In this document: one piece after another, positions 27,463 to 36,433 of the stretch
How the letters are laid out: the number at the start of each line of letters is the position of its first letter
Position numbering within the stretch: the first letter of the stretch is position 1
NCBI RefSeq assembly: GCF_000770635.1
Contig: NZ_AVBF01000005.1
Location: 50,971 to 114,970, forward strand
Direction of reading: 5' to 3'
From: Pontibacillus yanchengensis Y32
Lineage (GTDB): Bacteria; Bacillota; Bacilli; Bacillales; BH030062
DNA: 64,000 nt
The notes under the pieces: generated by a model
What the model was told of the DNA's origin: nothing
Seen by the model: only the letters and a program-made list of their open reading frames with translations
Database searches by the model: none
Position numbers and translations under genes: made by a program

Positions 27463-27480
27463 AATTTTTCAAAAAATTCA
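27463..27480. promoter_or_regulatory. AT-rich inverted repeat before the M20/AbgT operon
   Basis: GAATTTTTCAAAAAATTC is a near-perfect 18-bp palindrome. A possible promoter follows (ATGACT, 16 bases, TATACT at about 27515). It may be the site of the operon's own regulator. Confidence 0.35.
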
Positions 27481-27572
27481 ACGACAACGGGATGACTTAT
27501 TTTAAATTTCTGTTATACTCTTATTAACGGAATATTAAAGGAAAATGTCCATAAATAAAGGAGGTAGTTTAT

Positions 27573-28790
27573 TTGGAGGACATGATACAACATTATATAT
27601 CCACTATAGAAAGCGATATCATACGTATTCGACGCTCCTTGCACAAGAATCCCGAACTCAGTAATGAAGAATTCGCTACATCTGCTCTTGTTCAAGAGAC
27701 ATTAACGGAATACGGTATTGAATATCGGACAGGTTTCGCTAATACTGGTGTTCTCGGAATTATTAAAGGAAATAAACCAGGGAAAACAGTCGCTCTACGC
27801 GCTGATATGGATGCACTACCAATCCAAGAAACCAATACACATGACTACATTTCCGAAACCTCAGGCAAGATGCATGCTTGTGGCCATGATGCTCACACAG
27901 CGATGCTATTAGCTACAGGATATACACTCCAAAACATGCGAGATTATATAGAAGGAACGGTACTACTCGTTTTCCAACCTGCTGAAGAGAACTCCCCTAC
28001 TGGAGGATCGCAGCAAATGATGGACGACGGGGTGTTTGATGAGTTCACACCAGATGTGATTTTCGGACAACATGTATGGCCTTCTCTTCCTGTAGGCGAA
28101 ATTGGCGTGCGAGATGGGGCAATGATGGGTGCGTCGGATCGTTTTACTGTAACGATTAAAGGACGCGGCGGTCATGCCAGCATGCCACAAGATGGGAATG
28201 ACGCTATTATTATAAGTAATCAAATAATCTCTAGTTTACAAACGATTGTAAGCCGTAATGTGAACCCAATCGAATCGGCTGTAGTTACGATTGGAAGTAT
28301 TAATGGAGGTTATCGCTACAACGTTATTCCAGATAAGGTAACGCTTGAAGGTACAGTAAGGACGTATAAACCAGAAGTAAAAGAAAAAGTAAAGCAACGT
28401 TTTCATACAATTGTTCAACAAACGGTAGAAGCGTTTGAAGGAGAAGTTGAGATTGAATATCTTGATGGTTACCCTGCTACAATCAATACGCCAAAATGGG
28501 CTCAACAAGCTAGACATTCTGCACAAAAGCTTCTTGGTGAAGCGTCTACTCCTAACTTAGACCCAGTCATGGCTGGTGAAGACTTTGCTAGATTTTTGGA
28601 ACACTATCCTGGCGCATTTATTTGGCTTGGTACTCAAATTGAAGACAAACAAGAGCAAAAGCCTCTTCACGACCCAGCTTTCAAGCTAAACGAAAAGGCA
28701 TTGCCAATTGGCAGCTCTTATATGGTGAATCTTGCTATTGATACACTCAATACCCTATCAAACCAGGAAAATGGTGAGGTAAGTGAATAA
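27573..28790 (+). CDS. M20-family amidohydrolase (N-acyl amino acid hydrolase type)
   Basis: A 405-residue metallopeptidase fold. Metal-binding motifs: RADMDALPIQE (about 74-84), GKMHACGHDAHTAML with His/Asp (about 98-112), and FQPAEE with the catalytic Glu (about 134). The dimerisation domain begins near RGGHASMPQDG. It would cleave the amide of an N-acyl or aromatic-acyl amino acid. The TTG at 27573 is eight bases from AAAGGAGG; the nearby ATG at 27582 is too close to its GGAGG. First gene of a five-gene operon ending in an AbgT transporter. Confidence 0.85.
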   Translation: MEDMIQHYISTIESDIIRIRRSLHKNPELSNEEFATSALVQETLTEYGIEYRTGFANTGVLGIIKGNKPGKTVALRADMDALPIQETNTHDYISETSGKMHACGHDAHTAMLLATGYTLQNMRDYIEGTVLLVFQPAEENSPTGGSQQMMDDGVFDEFTPDVIFGQHVWPSLPVGEIGVRDGAMMGASDRFTVTIKGRGGHASMPQDGNDAIIISNQIISSLQTIVSRNVNPIESAVVTIGSINGGYRYNVIPDKVTLEGTVRTYKPEVKEKVKQRFHTIVQQTVEAFEGEVEIEYLDGYPATINTPKWAQQARHSAQKLLGEASTPNLDPVMAGEDFARFLEHYPGAFIWLGTQIEDKQEQKPLHDPAFKLNEKALPIGSSYMVNLAIDTLNTLSNQENGEVSE

Positions 28791-30078
28791 AGAACAGCAA
28801 TTTGTTCAAACGATCCAAAATCAACTAATGCAATGGAGACGATGGTTCCATCAACATCCTGAACTAGGATTCATGGAGTATTACACCACCTATACGATTG
28901 GAAAAGAACTTGAGGCATTAGGTTTTACACTTCATATCGGACAAGGTGCTATAGCAAGCTCATCACGATATGGTGTTCCAGCTGCTCACCTACTACAACA
29001 ACAAGAGGAAAAAGCTGCCTCATTAGGTGTTGAGTCAGATTGGATGAACTTAATGAAGGGTGGCCACACCGGTCTTGTCGCAACGTGGGATACAGGTAAA
29101 GAAGGAGAGCACAAAGCATTCCGTTTTGATATTGATGCATTACCGATTCATGAGACGGAATCAGAAGCTCACCTCCCCTACTCTGAAGGTTTTATATCCT
29201 CTAATCCGGGGGTGATGCACGCTTGTGGGCATGATGGTCATATTACCATTGGCCTTGGCCTTGCTCATTATATAGCGGCTCACCATAGTGAGCTCACTGG
29301 ATCTTTCACCTTCCTTTTTCAGCCTGCAGAAGAAGGTGGACGTGGTGCTAAGGCAATGGTTGATAATGGATGGCTCACAGACGTGGACTCTTTTTATACC
29401 GGTCATTTAGGGATTACGCCTATGAATATAGGTACTATTGCAGCTGGTGTGGAAGGTTTTCTAGCTTCCACGAAACTAAACGTTCATTTTAAAGGAGAGT
29501 CATCCCATGCAGGGATGAAACCAGAGGATGGACGAAATGCCCTATTAGCGGCAGCAACTGCTTCTACGCAACTGTACACCATACCGCGTCATAGTGAAGG
29601 TGCTTCCAGGGTCAATGTAGGCAAGTTAGAAGCAGGTAACGGGCGTAACATTATCTCCGATACCGGCTACCTTGAGCTAGAAACTAGAGGAGTAACTGGG
29701 ACCATTAATGACTATATGCTTCAAGAAGCAAAGCGTATCATCCATGCTTCTGCTTCTATGTATAACGTAGAAGCAACCATAGAGTTTGTAGGAGAATCAG
29801 AAGGGATTGTATGTGATGAAGACATGCTAGCATCCATCCCTCCAGAGGAAGATAGCTACATCAATCAAATACTACCTTCAGCAAAGGTTTCTGGGTCTGA
29901 AGATGCTAGTTTTATGATCAATGAAGTACAGGCCCACGGTGGAAAGGCAACCTACATGCTTTTCGGTACAGCCTTACCATTTAATCATCACCACCCCTCC
30001 TTTGATTTTGAAGAAGACGCACTTTCCGTTGCACTAGAAACGTACATTCATCTATTACAGGGAGGGACGACAACATGA
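28783..30078 (+). CDS. M20-family amidohydrolase (AbgA-like)
   Basis: 431 residues. Metal ligands lie in RFDIDALPIHETESEAHLP, VMHACGHDGHITIGLG and FQPAEEGGRGAKAM. An N-terminal insertion (about 55-100) separates it from the preceding paralogue and resembles the p-aminobenzoyl-glutamate hydrolase A subunit. It starts with GTG and overlaps the preceding gene by eight bases, while its stop overlaps the next start as ATGA. AbgA normally pairs with AbgB, so the two hydrolases may form a heterodimer for aroyl-glutamate breakdown; that is inference. Confidence 0.8.
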   Translation: MNKEQQFVQTIQNQLMQWRRWFHQHPELGFMEYYTTYTIGKELEALGFTLHIGQGAIASSSRYGVPAAHLLQQQEEKAASLGVESDWMNLMKGGHTGLVATWDTGKEGEHKAFRFDIDALPIHETESEAHLPYSEGFISSNPGVMHACGHDGHITIGLGLAHYIAAHHSELTGSFTFLFQPAEEGGRGAKAMVDNGWLTDVDSFYTGHLGITPMNIGTIAAGVEGFLASTKLNVHFKGESSHAGMKPEDGRNALLAAATASTQLYTIPRHSEGASRVNVGKLEAGNGRNIISDTGYLELETRGVTGTINDYMLQEAKRIIHASASMYNVEATIEFVGESEGIVCDEDMLASIPPEEDSYINQILPSAKVSGSEDASFMINEVQAHGGKATYMLFGTALPFNHHHPSFDFEEDALSVALETYIHLLQGGTTT

Positions 30079-31355
30079 ACGACTTAACAAACTGGTTAGA
30101 AAAACACCTTTTACAATTAAATCTCGTTAACGAAATGGACTATGAAAATGGCTTCTCCCGCTTAAGTTACACTCCAGAGGAGGAGCAAGCTCACGAAGCA
30201 TTTCGAACCATCGCCAAAAACCTCGGATTGCATATTTATGCAGATGAAGCAGGGAATCAATGGGCAACGTGGAAAGTGGATGAACACGCCCCGACCGTTG
30301 CTGTTGGCTCTCACTTAGACACGGTTCATGGCGGTGGTGGCTACGATGGTGTGGCAGGTGTCCTAACTGGCTTAGGTGCCATCAAGCTTCTACAAGATTT
30401 AAACGTAGAACCGAAGAAAAACATCGCCGTTATTTGTTTTGCATCCGAAGAATCAGCTCGTTATGGCGTTTCGACGATTGGGAGTAAAGCTATATCAGGT
30501 ATATTAGATAAAAACGACTTAGAACATGTTACGGATGCAGATGGCGTGACGATTCGTGACTCCATCGAAGCATTTGGCCTTTCCTGGGACACAATCGATC
30601 AAGCAGAAAAATCCCCTGATGACCTTGAGAGCTTTTTAGAGCTTCACATCGAACAAGGCACGCAAATTGAGGATAATGATGCTGAGATTGGGATTGTACG
30701 TGGGGTTGCCTGCCCTATTCGCTTACAAGTGAATGTGAAAGGGATGGCAAACCACACGGGGACGACACCAATGAACAAACGATCCGATGCATTTGTAGCC
30801 ATCGCACCATTGATTCCTTTCGTAGAAGAACAAGCTAATGCGATGAACAAAGAGCAAGAGCTCCCTATCGTGGCTACTGTAAGTACGGTTCACCTACAAC
30901 CCAATGCCATGAATGTCATCCCAGGTGACGTACAACTAGGTATTGATATTCGTAGTGTGAATGACCAGTCTAAACGTGAACTCGCCAATCGGATTGAGGC
31001 CTACTGCCAGCAAATCGAACGGGAGCGAAACGTAAGCATTTCAATTGAAACACTGGTCGATAATGATTCTGTTTTTCTTGATCAAGACATTCAAGCGAAA
31101 CTAGCTCATGTTACAAATGATCTGCAATTACAAAGCATCATCATGGATAGTGGCGCAGGTCATGACGTGATGAATATGGCGCAGCGATGGCCCTCTGGTC
31201 TTCTTTTCATCCCTTGCCGGGAAGGAATTAGCCATCACCCTAAAGAATATGCCTCTATAGAGGATTTGCACAAAGGCACCCATGTGATTGCAGAATATCT
31301 ACGAATAGAGACAGGTGATGACAGTGAAGACGAAGATTGGCGTAATCGGGCCTAA
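30075..31355 (+). CDS. M20-family Zn hydrolase (N-carbamoyl amino acid / allantoate amidohydrolase type)
   Basis: 426 residues of the HyuC/AllC group. VGSHLDTVHGGGGYDGVAGVL (about 77-97) carries the His and Asp ligands, FASEESARYGVSTIGSKA has the catalytic Glu pair, FLELHIEQGTQIE holds a His ligand, and GMANHTGTTPMNKRSDA begins the lid domain. SGAGHDVMNMAQ holds the last His. It would release ammonia and CO2 from an N-carbamoyl amino acid or allantoate-like ureide. The start codon lies in ATGA with the preceding stop. It ends inside the regulator gene. Confidence 0.85.
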   Translation: MNDLTNWLEKHLLQLNLVNEMDYENGFSRLSYTPEEEQAHEAFRTIAKNLGLHIYADEAGNQWATWKVDEHAPTVAVGSHLDTVHGGGGYDGVAGVLTGLGAIKLLQDLNVEPKKNIAVICFASEESARYGVSTIGSKAISGILDKNDLEHVTDADGVTIRDSIEAFGLSWDTIDQAEKSPDDLESFLELHIEQGTQIEDNDAEIGIVRGVACPIRLQVNVKGMANHTGTTPMNKRSDAFVAIAPLIPFVEEQANAMNKEQELPIVATVSTVHLQPNAMNVIPGDVQLGIDIRSVNDQSKRELANRIEAYCQQIERERNVSISIETLVDNDSVFLDQDIQAKLAHVTNDLQLQSIIMDSGAGHDVMNMAQRWPSGLLFIPCREGISHHPKEYASIEDLHKGTHVIAEYLRIETGDDSEDEDWRNRA

Positions 31356-32631
31356 AGATTCCGTAAAGCGCATCATGTATGTTGCAGATGAATTTGAAGA
31401 AATAGCTTTTTTCCCATATACGTATGAGCAGTTATCTGATGTAACGGATATTTTGACAAACCACCGCTATGAAGTGGATCAGTGGTTTTTTTCAGGAGTA
31501 CTCAATTACACTTACGCGAAAGAGCAAGGTCTTATTACAGAGGAAGAAGGTACGTACCCTCCTCTTCATGGCTCAAGCTTCTTTGGGATTCTATTAGAAG
31601 CTCAACTTACAACAGACAAAGTATTCAAAAGCGTAAGCATTGATACTATCAAAAATGAAGAAATCGACAAAATACTATCCTATTATCAGTTAAGCTCACT
31701 AACGTACTACAACCATCCTTTTGAAGGTGGTGGTAAAACCGATCAGTTGGTTGAGTTTCATAGAAATTTATATGAGCAAGGCAAGACAGAGGTCGTCATC
31801 ACTTCTATTAAAGACGTCTATTATAGACTAAAAGAGATGGATATACCGGTGTTTCGGGTAACCCCGTCCTATCTATCCATCAAACTCGTCATTCAATTTT
31901 TAGAAGAGCGGGCTCAATCCAATCGCTACCGTAATGCTCAAGTTGCCGTAATTGGTTGTCGAATGGATTTTAACCCAGATGAACTAGAAGAGCTCTATTA
32001 TTCCTTTAAAACAAAGCACCAGGAACTCGATTTAAAACGATACTTGCTTACACTAGCGGAAAAAACAAACGGTTCCCTCATGCAGCTTGGAGACGGGTTA
32101 TTCTTTATCTTTACGACCCGTGGAGAGCTAAGTGATGAGTCTGAAAGTGACCTATATGCCTTAATGGAGGAAGTCAAACTACAAACCAGCCTCCATGCAA
32201 AAGTCGCTATCGGATTTGGCGAAACCGTATCCCAGGCCGAACAAAATGTCCGCCTTGGTTTCCGACACACGAAACACTATGAAAAACCGACCATCCTAAT
32301 CATGGATGAAGATCAAACGATTACACTAAAGCATCAGGAAGAGAATGAAATCTCCTATCAGACGATGGAGACAGGCTCTGCCTGGTTAGAAAAAATCAAA
32401 GGGGCTGCATTGAGTCCAGGAGTTGTATCAAAAATCATCTCCTACTCCAATCAATATGGTCGCCAAGAGTTTACTTCCCAGGATTTATCACGATGGCTTC
32501 AAAGCACGGAGCGTAACGGACGCAGAATTTTGACCGAAATGGAGCGAGTCGGGTTAGTCCAGCAATGCGGGGAAGCTCAATCAGGTGAACGAGGACGACC
32601 TAGAAAAGTGTACACCTTTACAACTGCATAA
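31324..32631 (+). CDS. Transcription regulator: PrpR-N-like sensor, degenerate GGDEF-like domain, C-terminal wHTH
   Basis: About 435 residues. Residues 1-190 look like an alpha/beta receptor domain (TKIGVIGPKDSVKRIMYVA start). Residues about 195-330 resemble the degenerate GGDEF-type domain of CdaR/PucR-family regulators (VAVIGCRMDF, then AKVAIGFGETVSQAEQNVRLGF). The last 70 residues are a winged helix ending GERGRPRKVYTF. GTG at 31324 is preferred because AGGTGA lies five bases upstream; ATG at 31318 is the alternative. It overlaps the preceding gene by 32 bases, which makes a local regulator of this operon likely. I know no named protein with this arrangement. Confidence 0.65.
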   Translation: MKTKIGVIGPKDSVKRIMYVADEFEEIAFFPYTYEQLSDVTDILTNHRYEVDQWFFSGVLNYTYAKEQGLITEEEGTYPPLHGSSFFGILLEAQLTTDKVFKSVSIDTIKNEEIDKILSYYQLSSLTYYNHPFEGGGKTDQLVEFHRNLYEQGKTEVVITSIKDVYYRLKEMDIPVFRVTPSYLSIKLVIQFLEERAQSNRYRNAQVAVIGCRMDFNPDELEELYYSFKTKHQELDLKRYLLTLAEKTNGSLMQLGDGLFFIFTTRGELSDESESDLYALMEEVKLQTSLHAKVAIGFGETVSQAEQNVRLGFRHTKHYEKPTILIMDEDQTITLKHQEENEISYQTMETGSAWLEKIKGAALSPGVVSKIISYSNQYGRQEFTSQDLSRWLQSTERNGRRILTEMERVGLVQQCGEAQSGERGRPRKVYTFTTA

Positions 32632-32718
32632 AAATACAGAGAGACAATGGTTAACTATTTTTGGATAAAAACGGAATGTTTAAGGAAGTTTTCCTAAATC
32701 CACAGAAAGGGTGAAACA

Positions 32719-34254
32719 ATGGCTTCCACACAAGAGAACACTCAAGAAAAGCAAAGCAAAGGAATGTCCAGATTTTTAAACTTTATCGAACGAGCAGGTA
32801 ACAAACTCCCTGATCCGTTCATGCTGTTCGTGTATCTTGCATTATTTATTATACTTCTATCATGGCTTGTATCAAGCTTCGGCGTAACCGTAAAACAGCC
32901 TGGATCAGGTGAGGTTCTCCCAATTAAAAGTTTAGTGTCAGCAGAAGGGCTCAAATATATCCTAACCTCCATGCTCACGAACTTTACTGGATTTAAGCCG
33001 CTTGGACTCGTATTAGCGATGATGCTAGGTATTGGACTAGCCGATAAAGTTGGACTATTAGAAACAGCTATCAAGAGTACTATTTTAAAAGCTCCTACAG
33101 CTTTAACAACGTACGCTGTAATCTTTGTAGGTATCTTAGGTAACTTAGCTTCAGATGCTGCATTCGTTATCGTTCCACCACTTGCAGCGATGGTCTTCTA
33201 CACGATTGGCCGTCACCCATTAGCAGGTCTAGCAGCTGGTTTCGCCGGGGTTGGATCTGGTTTTACAGCAAACATTATTATTGCCGGAACAGACGCGTTA
33301 CTATCAGGTATTTCAACAGAAGTAATGCAAAGTCTTGATTCAAGTGTAGTCGTAACACCAGTGGATAACTGGTACTTTATGATGGTATCTGTTGTCGTAC
33401 TTTCCGTTACAGGTGCACTCGTTACCGAAAAAATCATCGAACCCCGTTTAGGTAAATACGAAGGGGAAATGAATTCGGAAATGCAGGCTTCCACGCCTCT
33501 TGAGAAAAAAGGACTTCGTAACGCAGCATTTGCAGGATTAGGTTATATCGCACTGCTTGTCCTTGCGATTGCGTGGCCAGGATCTCCATTACGTAATGAA
33601 GACGGTGGCATGGTTCCTTCCCCATTCTTAGATGGAATCATCCCAATTATCTTGTTCTTCTTCATCGTACTTGGTGTAACGTATGGTAAAACAGTAGGCA
33701 AGCTTGAAACTGGTAAAGACGTGTCTAAATTCATGGGCGAAGCCATGAAAGATATGTCAGGTTTTATCGTACTAATCTTCGCCGCTGCCCAGTTTATCGC
33801 ATACTTTGACTGGACAAACATCGGTACTTGGATTGCCGTAAGTGGTGCAAACGCGCTACAAGCGATGAATATGACAGGAATTCCAGTCATCATTGGCTTC
33901 GTATTCCTAACCGCCCTAATGAACCTACTTGTCTTTAGTGGTTCCGCACAGTGGGCCCTAGAAGCACCAATCTTTATTAAAATGTTCTATCTATTAGACT
34001 ATCACCCAGCCTTCATTCAGGCTGCATACCGTATCGCAGACTCATCAACGAACATCATTACACCAATGAACCCATATATCATTATCGTCCTCGCCTTCAT
34101 GCGAGAATACGATAAAAAAGCTGGACTTGGTACCCTGATTTCACTCATGTTGCCGTACAGCATATGCTTCTTAGGTGTATGGATTGTGCTTCTACTAGCA
34201 TTCGCATTACTAGGTATTCCATTTGGACCAGGCGTTCATATGTATCTGCAGTAA
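32719..34254 (+). CDS. AbgT-family transporter
   Basis: 511 residues with about 11-13 helices; family features are FLNFIERAGNKLPDPFMLFVYLAL at the N-terminus, ILGNLASDAAFVIVPPLAAMVF (about 136-157), and SGSAQWALEAPIFIKMF plus YRIADSSTNIITPMNPY toward the C-terminus. AbgT moves p-aminobenzoyl-glutamate; some relatives export sulfonamides with protons. Its position behind three M20 hydrolases favours uptake of acylated amino acids or aroyl-glutamate for cleavage inside the cell. AAAGGGTG precedes the ATG. A paralogue without hydrolases sits at 52337. Confidence 0.9.
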   Translation: MASTQENTQEKQSKGMSRFLNFIERAGNKLPDPFMLFVYLALFIILLSWLVSSFGVTVKQPGSGEVLPIKSLVSAEGLKYILTSMLTNFTGFKPLGLVLAMMLGIGLADKVGLLETAIKSTILKAPTALTTYAVIFVGILGNLASDAAFVIVPPLAAMVFYTIGRHPLAGLAAGFAGVGSGFTANIIIAGTDALLSGISTEVMQSLDSSVVVTPVDNWYFMMVSVVVLSVTGALVTEKIIEPRLGKYEGEMNSEMQASTPLEKKGLRNAAFAGLGYIALLVLAIAWPGSPLRNEDGGMVPSPFLDGIIPIILFFFIVLGVTYGKTVGKLETGKDVSKFMGEAMKDMSGFIVLIFAAAQFIAYFDWTNIGTWIAVSGANALQAMNMTGIPVIIGFVFLTALMNLLVFSGSAQWALEAPIFIKMFYLLDYHPAFIQAAYRIADSSTNIITPMNPYIIIVLAFMREYDKKAGLGTLISLMLPYSICFLGVWIVLLLAFALLGIPFGPGVHMYLQ

Positions 34255-34260
34255 AAGATG

Positions 34261-34289
34261 GAATCCAGAGCTATTACAGCTCTGGATTC
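34261..34289 (+). terminator. Terminator of the M20/AbgT operon
   Basis: GAATCCAGAGC, loop TATTACA, GCTCTGGATTC; the T-tail is short, so it may be leaky. Confidence 0.65.
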
Positions 34290-34370
34290 TTCAAGTTTAA
34301 AAAGAATATTGACAATCACGATCCGCGTTGCATAGAATATTAATTAAACTTTAAGAAAAATATTATTACA

Positions 34371-34452
34371 AAATCCCGACGTATAATCTTGGAGATATGG
34401 TCCATAAGTTTCTACCAAACTACCGTAAATGGTTTGACTACGAGAGGGGTTT
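34371..34452 (+). ncRNA. Purine riboswitch aptamer, guanine type
   Basis: All conserved blocks are present: GTATAATC at 34381, GATATGG at 34393, AGTTTCTACC at 34407, CCGTAAA at 34422 and GACTACG at 34436. P1 is AAATCCC...CGTA with TACG...GGGGTTT. The base that reads the ligand (position 74 of the xpt numbering) is C in GACTACG, which selects guanine/hypoxanthine; adenine switches have T there. It lies ahead of a terminator, so it should be a ligand-off switch for adenine deaminase. Confidence 0.93.
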
Positions 34453-34459
34453 GAGACCT

Positions 34460-34479
34460 GACGTATATCAATATACGTC
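34460..34479 (+). promoter_or_regulatory. Hairpin in the riboswitch expression platform
   Basis: GACGTATAT-CA-ATATACGTC. It brings GTTTGA (34449-34454, in P1) next to TCAAAC (34500-34505), giving an antiterminator that excludes both P1 and the terminator. Confidence 0.6.
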
Positions 34480-34501
34480 TATCTTCTACCCCCTTTCTGT
34501 C

Positions 34502-34538
34502 AAACTCCAGGTGTTCGGTGCACCTGGAGTTTTTTTAG
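34502..34538 (+). terminator. Riboswitch-controlled terminator
   Basis: AAACTCCAGGTG, loop TTCGGTG, CACCTGGAGTTT and seven T. Its 5' strand overlaps the antiterminator TCAAAC. Confidence 0.9.
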
Positions 34539-34571
34539 TATTGAAACGTAATAGATTGGCAATAAAATATC

Positions 34572-34599
34572 CGTGTCCAGCTCCAGCGCTTGCGCTTTA
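34572..34599 (-). repeat. Minimal interspersed repeat between the riboswitch and adeC
   Basis: On the minus strand AAAGCGCAAGCGCTGGAGCT then GGACACGG: the 5' and 3' ends of the long element fused with no middle. Confidence 0.65.
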
Positions 34600-34621
34600 G
34601 ATTTAAAAAGGAGGAATGGGA

Positions 34622-36400
34622 ATGACGCACAACAAAGATCAGTTTCAAAAACAAATTGCTGTAGCCAACAAGACAATTCCTGCTGACCTTGTCATCAAAA
34701 ATGGACGCATCGTCGACGTGTTCAACGGAGAGATCGTGGAGGGGGATGTGGCCATATGTGAAGGTGTTTTTGTTGGCATTGGGAACTATGAAGGAAAAAC
34801 GGTTATCGATGCTGAGCATCGTTATGTCTCCCCTTCTTTTATAGACGGGCATGTGCATATTGAATCGTCCATGCTAACCCCCAATGAGTTCGCAAAAGTA
34901 GTACTTCCCCATGGGGTCACTACCGTCGTAACAGATCCACATGAAATTGCCAATGTAGCTGGCAAACCTGGGATTCATTACATGCTACAGAACTCAGATC
35001 ACCTGGAACTAGACAGTAGGTTTATGCTTCCGTCCTGTGTACCCGCAACTCCTTTTGAGAATGCCGGAGCAACCCTTGCATCTACTGATTTGAAAGAGTT
35101 TTATTCCCATCCACGTGTACATGGCTTAGCGGAAGTGATGGACTATCCTTCCTTACAAAATGGCGCTGACTGGATTGTCGATAAGATTTTACAAAACAAT
35201 CACCATCGCAACCATATTGATGGGCATCTCGCAGGTTTAGACACCCATGCTATCAACATTTACCGAACAGCAGGAGTCATGACAGACCATGAGTGCAAAA
35301 CCGAAGATGACGCTCGTGAACGCCTGAGACGAGGTATGTATTTAATGCTTCGAGAAGGTTCTGTAGCCAAAGACCTCACCTCTCTAATTGGGGCAGTTAC
35401 ACCGCAAAACACGCATCGTTGTCTCTTTTGCACGGATGACAAGCACTTAGATGACCTAATCGAAGAAGGAAGCATTGATTATAACGTCCGATTAGCCATT
35501 CAATTAGGCCTATCTCCTATTCAAGCGATACAGATGGGAAGTTTGAACGCCGCTCAGTGCTATGACTTCAAGCAAAAAGGAGCTATAGCGCCAGGCTATG
35601 AGGCAGATTTTTTATTGCTAGATAACTTGGAGACCATCGATATTCATGAAGTGTATAAAGGCGGGCGGTTAGTAGCGAAAAATGGATCCTACGTTGGAAC
35701 TGAATCCACTGTAAAACCTGCACCAGCCAAGCTAACGGATACCGTTCACGCACCTGAAGTGAAAGCGGACGATTTACGCATTCCATTGAATGATCAAGCA
35801 TCTGCATCCATCATCCAAATCATCCCGAATGATTTAGTAACGAAAAAAATCGTAGACACTGTAGATGTTGTTGATGGCTCCTTCTCCCCTTCTGTAGAGA
35901 AGGACCTGCAAAAGCTAGTGGTGGTTGAACGTCACCACAATACAGGCAACATAGGCGTAGGTATTGTGAATGGATTTGGCTTTCAATCTGGTGCTATCGC
36001 AACGACGATTGCTCACGACTCCCACAATATCGTGGCTACCGGCACGAATGATGAAGATATCCTCGTTGCCATTGAAGAATTAAAAGCAATACATGGCGGC
36101 TTGGTAGTCGTCAAAAATGGTGTTGTGGAGGCACACTTACCATTACCTGTAGCAGGCCTTATGTCTGAACAACCATATGAAGTGGTAAATAACCAGCTTC
36201 ATAACATCCATCAGGCACTTACTAAACTTGGGTTTGAAAACTCGTTTGATCCATTTTTAACGATGTCTTTTTTAACGTTGCCTGTCATTCCTTCCATCAA
36301 ATTGACCGATACAGGCCTGTTTGATGTGGAACGGTTCACGCATATTCCAGTAGAAGCAGCACAACCAACAAATAATCCGGATGCAATCCCATCCGATTAG
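34622..36400 (+). CDS. adeC: Adenine deaminase
   Basis: A 592-residue amidohydrolase of the AdeC family. Metal-site motifs are FIDGHVHIESSMLTPNEFAK (about 77-96) and TTVVTDPHEIANVAG; the C-terminal domain ends with LPVIPSIKLTDTGLFDV. It converts adenine to hypoxanthine and ammonia. The ATG at 34622 is seven bases from AAGGAGG; the ATG at 34616 is too close. It follows a guanine-type riboswitch, so the product hypoxanthine or guanine could feed back on expression. The next gene, 34 bases downstream, makes adenine from MTA/SAH. Confidence 0.93.
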   Translation: MTHNKDQFQKQIAVANKTIPADLVIKNGRIVDVFNGEIVEGDVAICEGVFVGIGNYEGKTVIDAEHRYVSPSFIDGHVHIESSMLTPNEFAKVVLPHGVTTVVTDPHEIANVAGKPGIHYMLQNSDHLELDSRFMLPSCVPATPFENAGATLASTDLKEFYSHPRVHGLAEVMDYPSLQNGADWIVDKILQNNHHRNHIDGHLAGLDTHAINIYRTAGVMTDHECKTEDDARERLRRGMYLMLREGSVAKDLTSLIGAVTPQNTHRCLFCTDDKHLDDLIEEGSIDYNVRLAIQLGLSPIQAIQMGSLNAAQCYDFKQKGAIAPGYEADFLLLDNLETIDIHEVYKGGRLVAKNGSYVGTESTVKPAPAKLTDTVHAPEVKADDLRIPLNDQASASIIQIIPNDLVTKKIVDTVDVVDGSFSPSVEKDLQKLVVVERHHNTGNIGVGIVNGFGFQSGAIATTIAHDSHNIVATGTNDEDILVAIEELKAIHGGLVVVKNGVVEAHLPLPVAGLMSEQPYEVVNNQLHNIHQALTKLGFENSFDPFLTMSFLTLPVIPSIKLTDTGLFDVERFTHIPVEAAQPTNNPDAIPSD

Positions 36401-36433
36401 ATATAAATCATACATCTAGAAGGAGTTTTCCCA

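Noticed and set aside
34371..34452. Adenine riboswitch
   Set aside because: The specificity base is C (GACTACG), not T.
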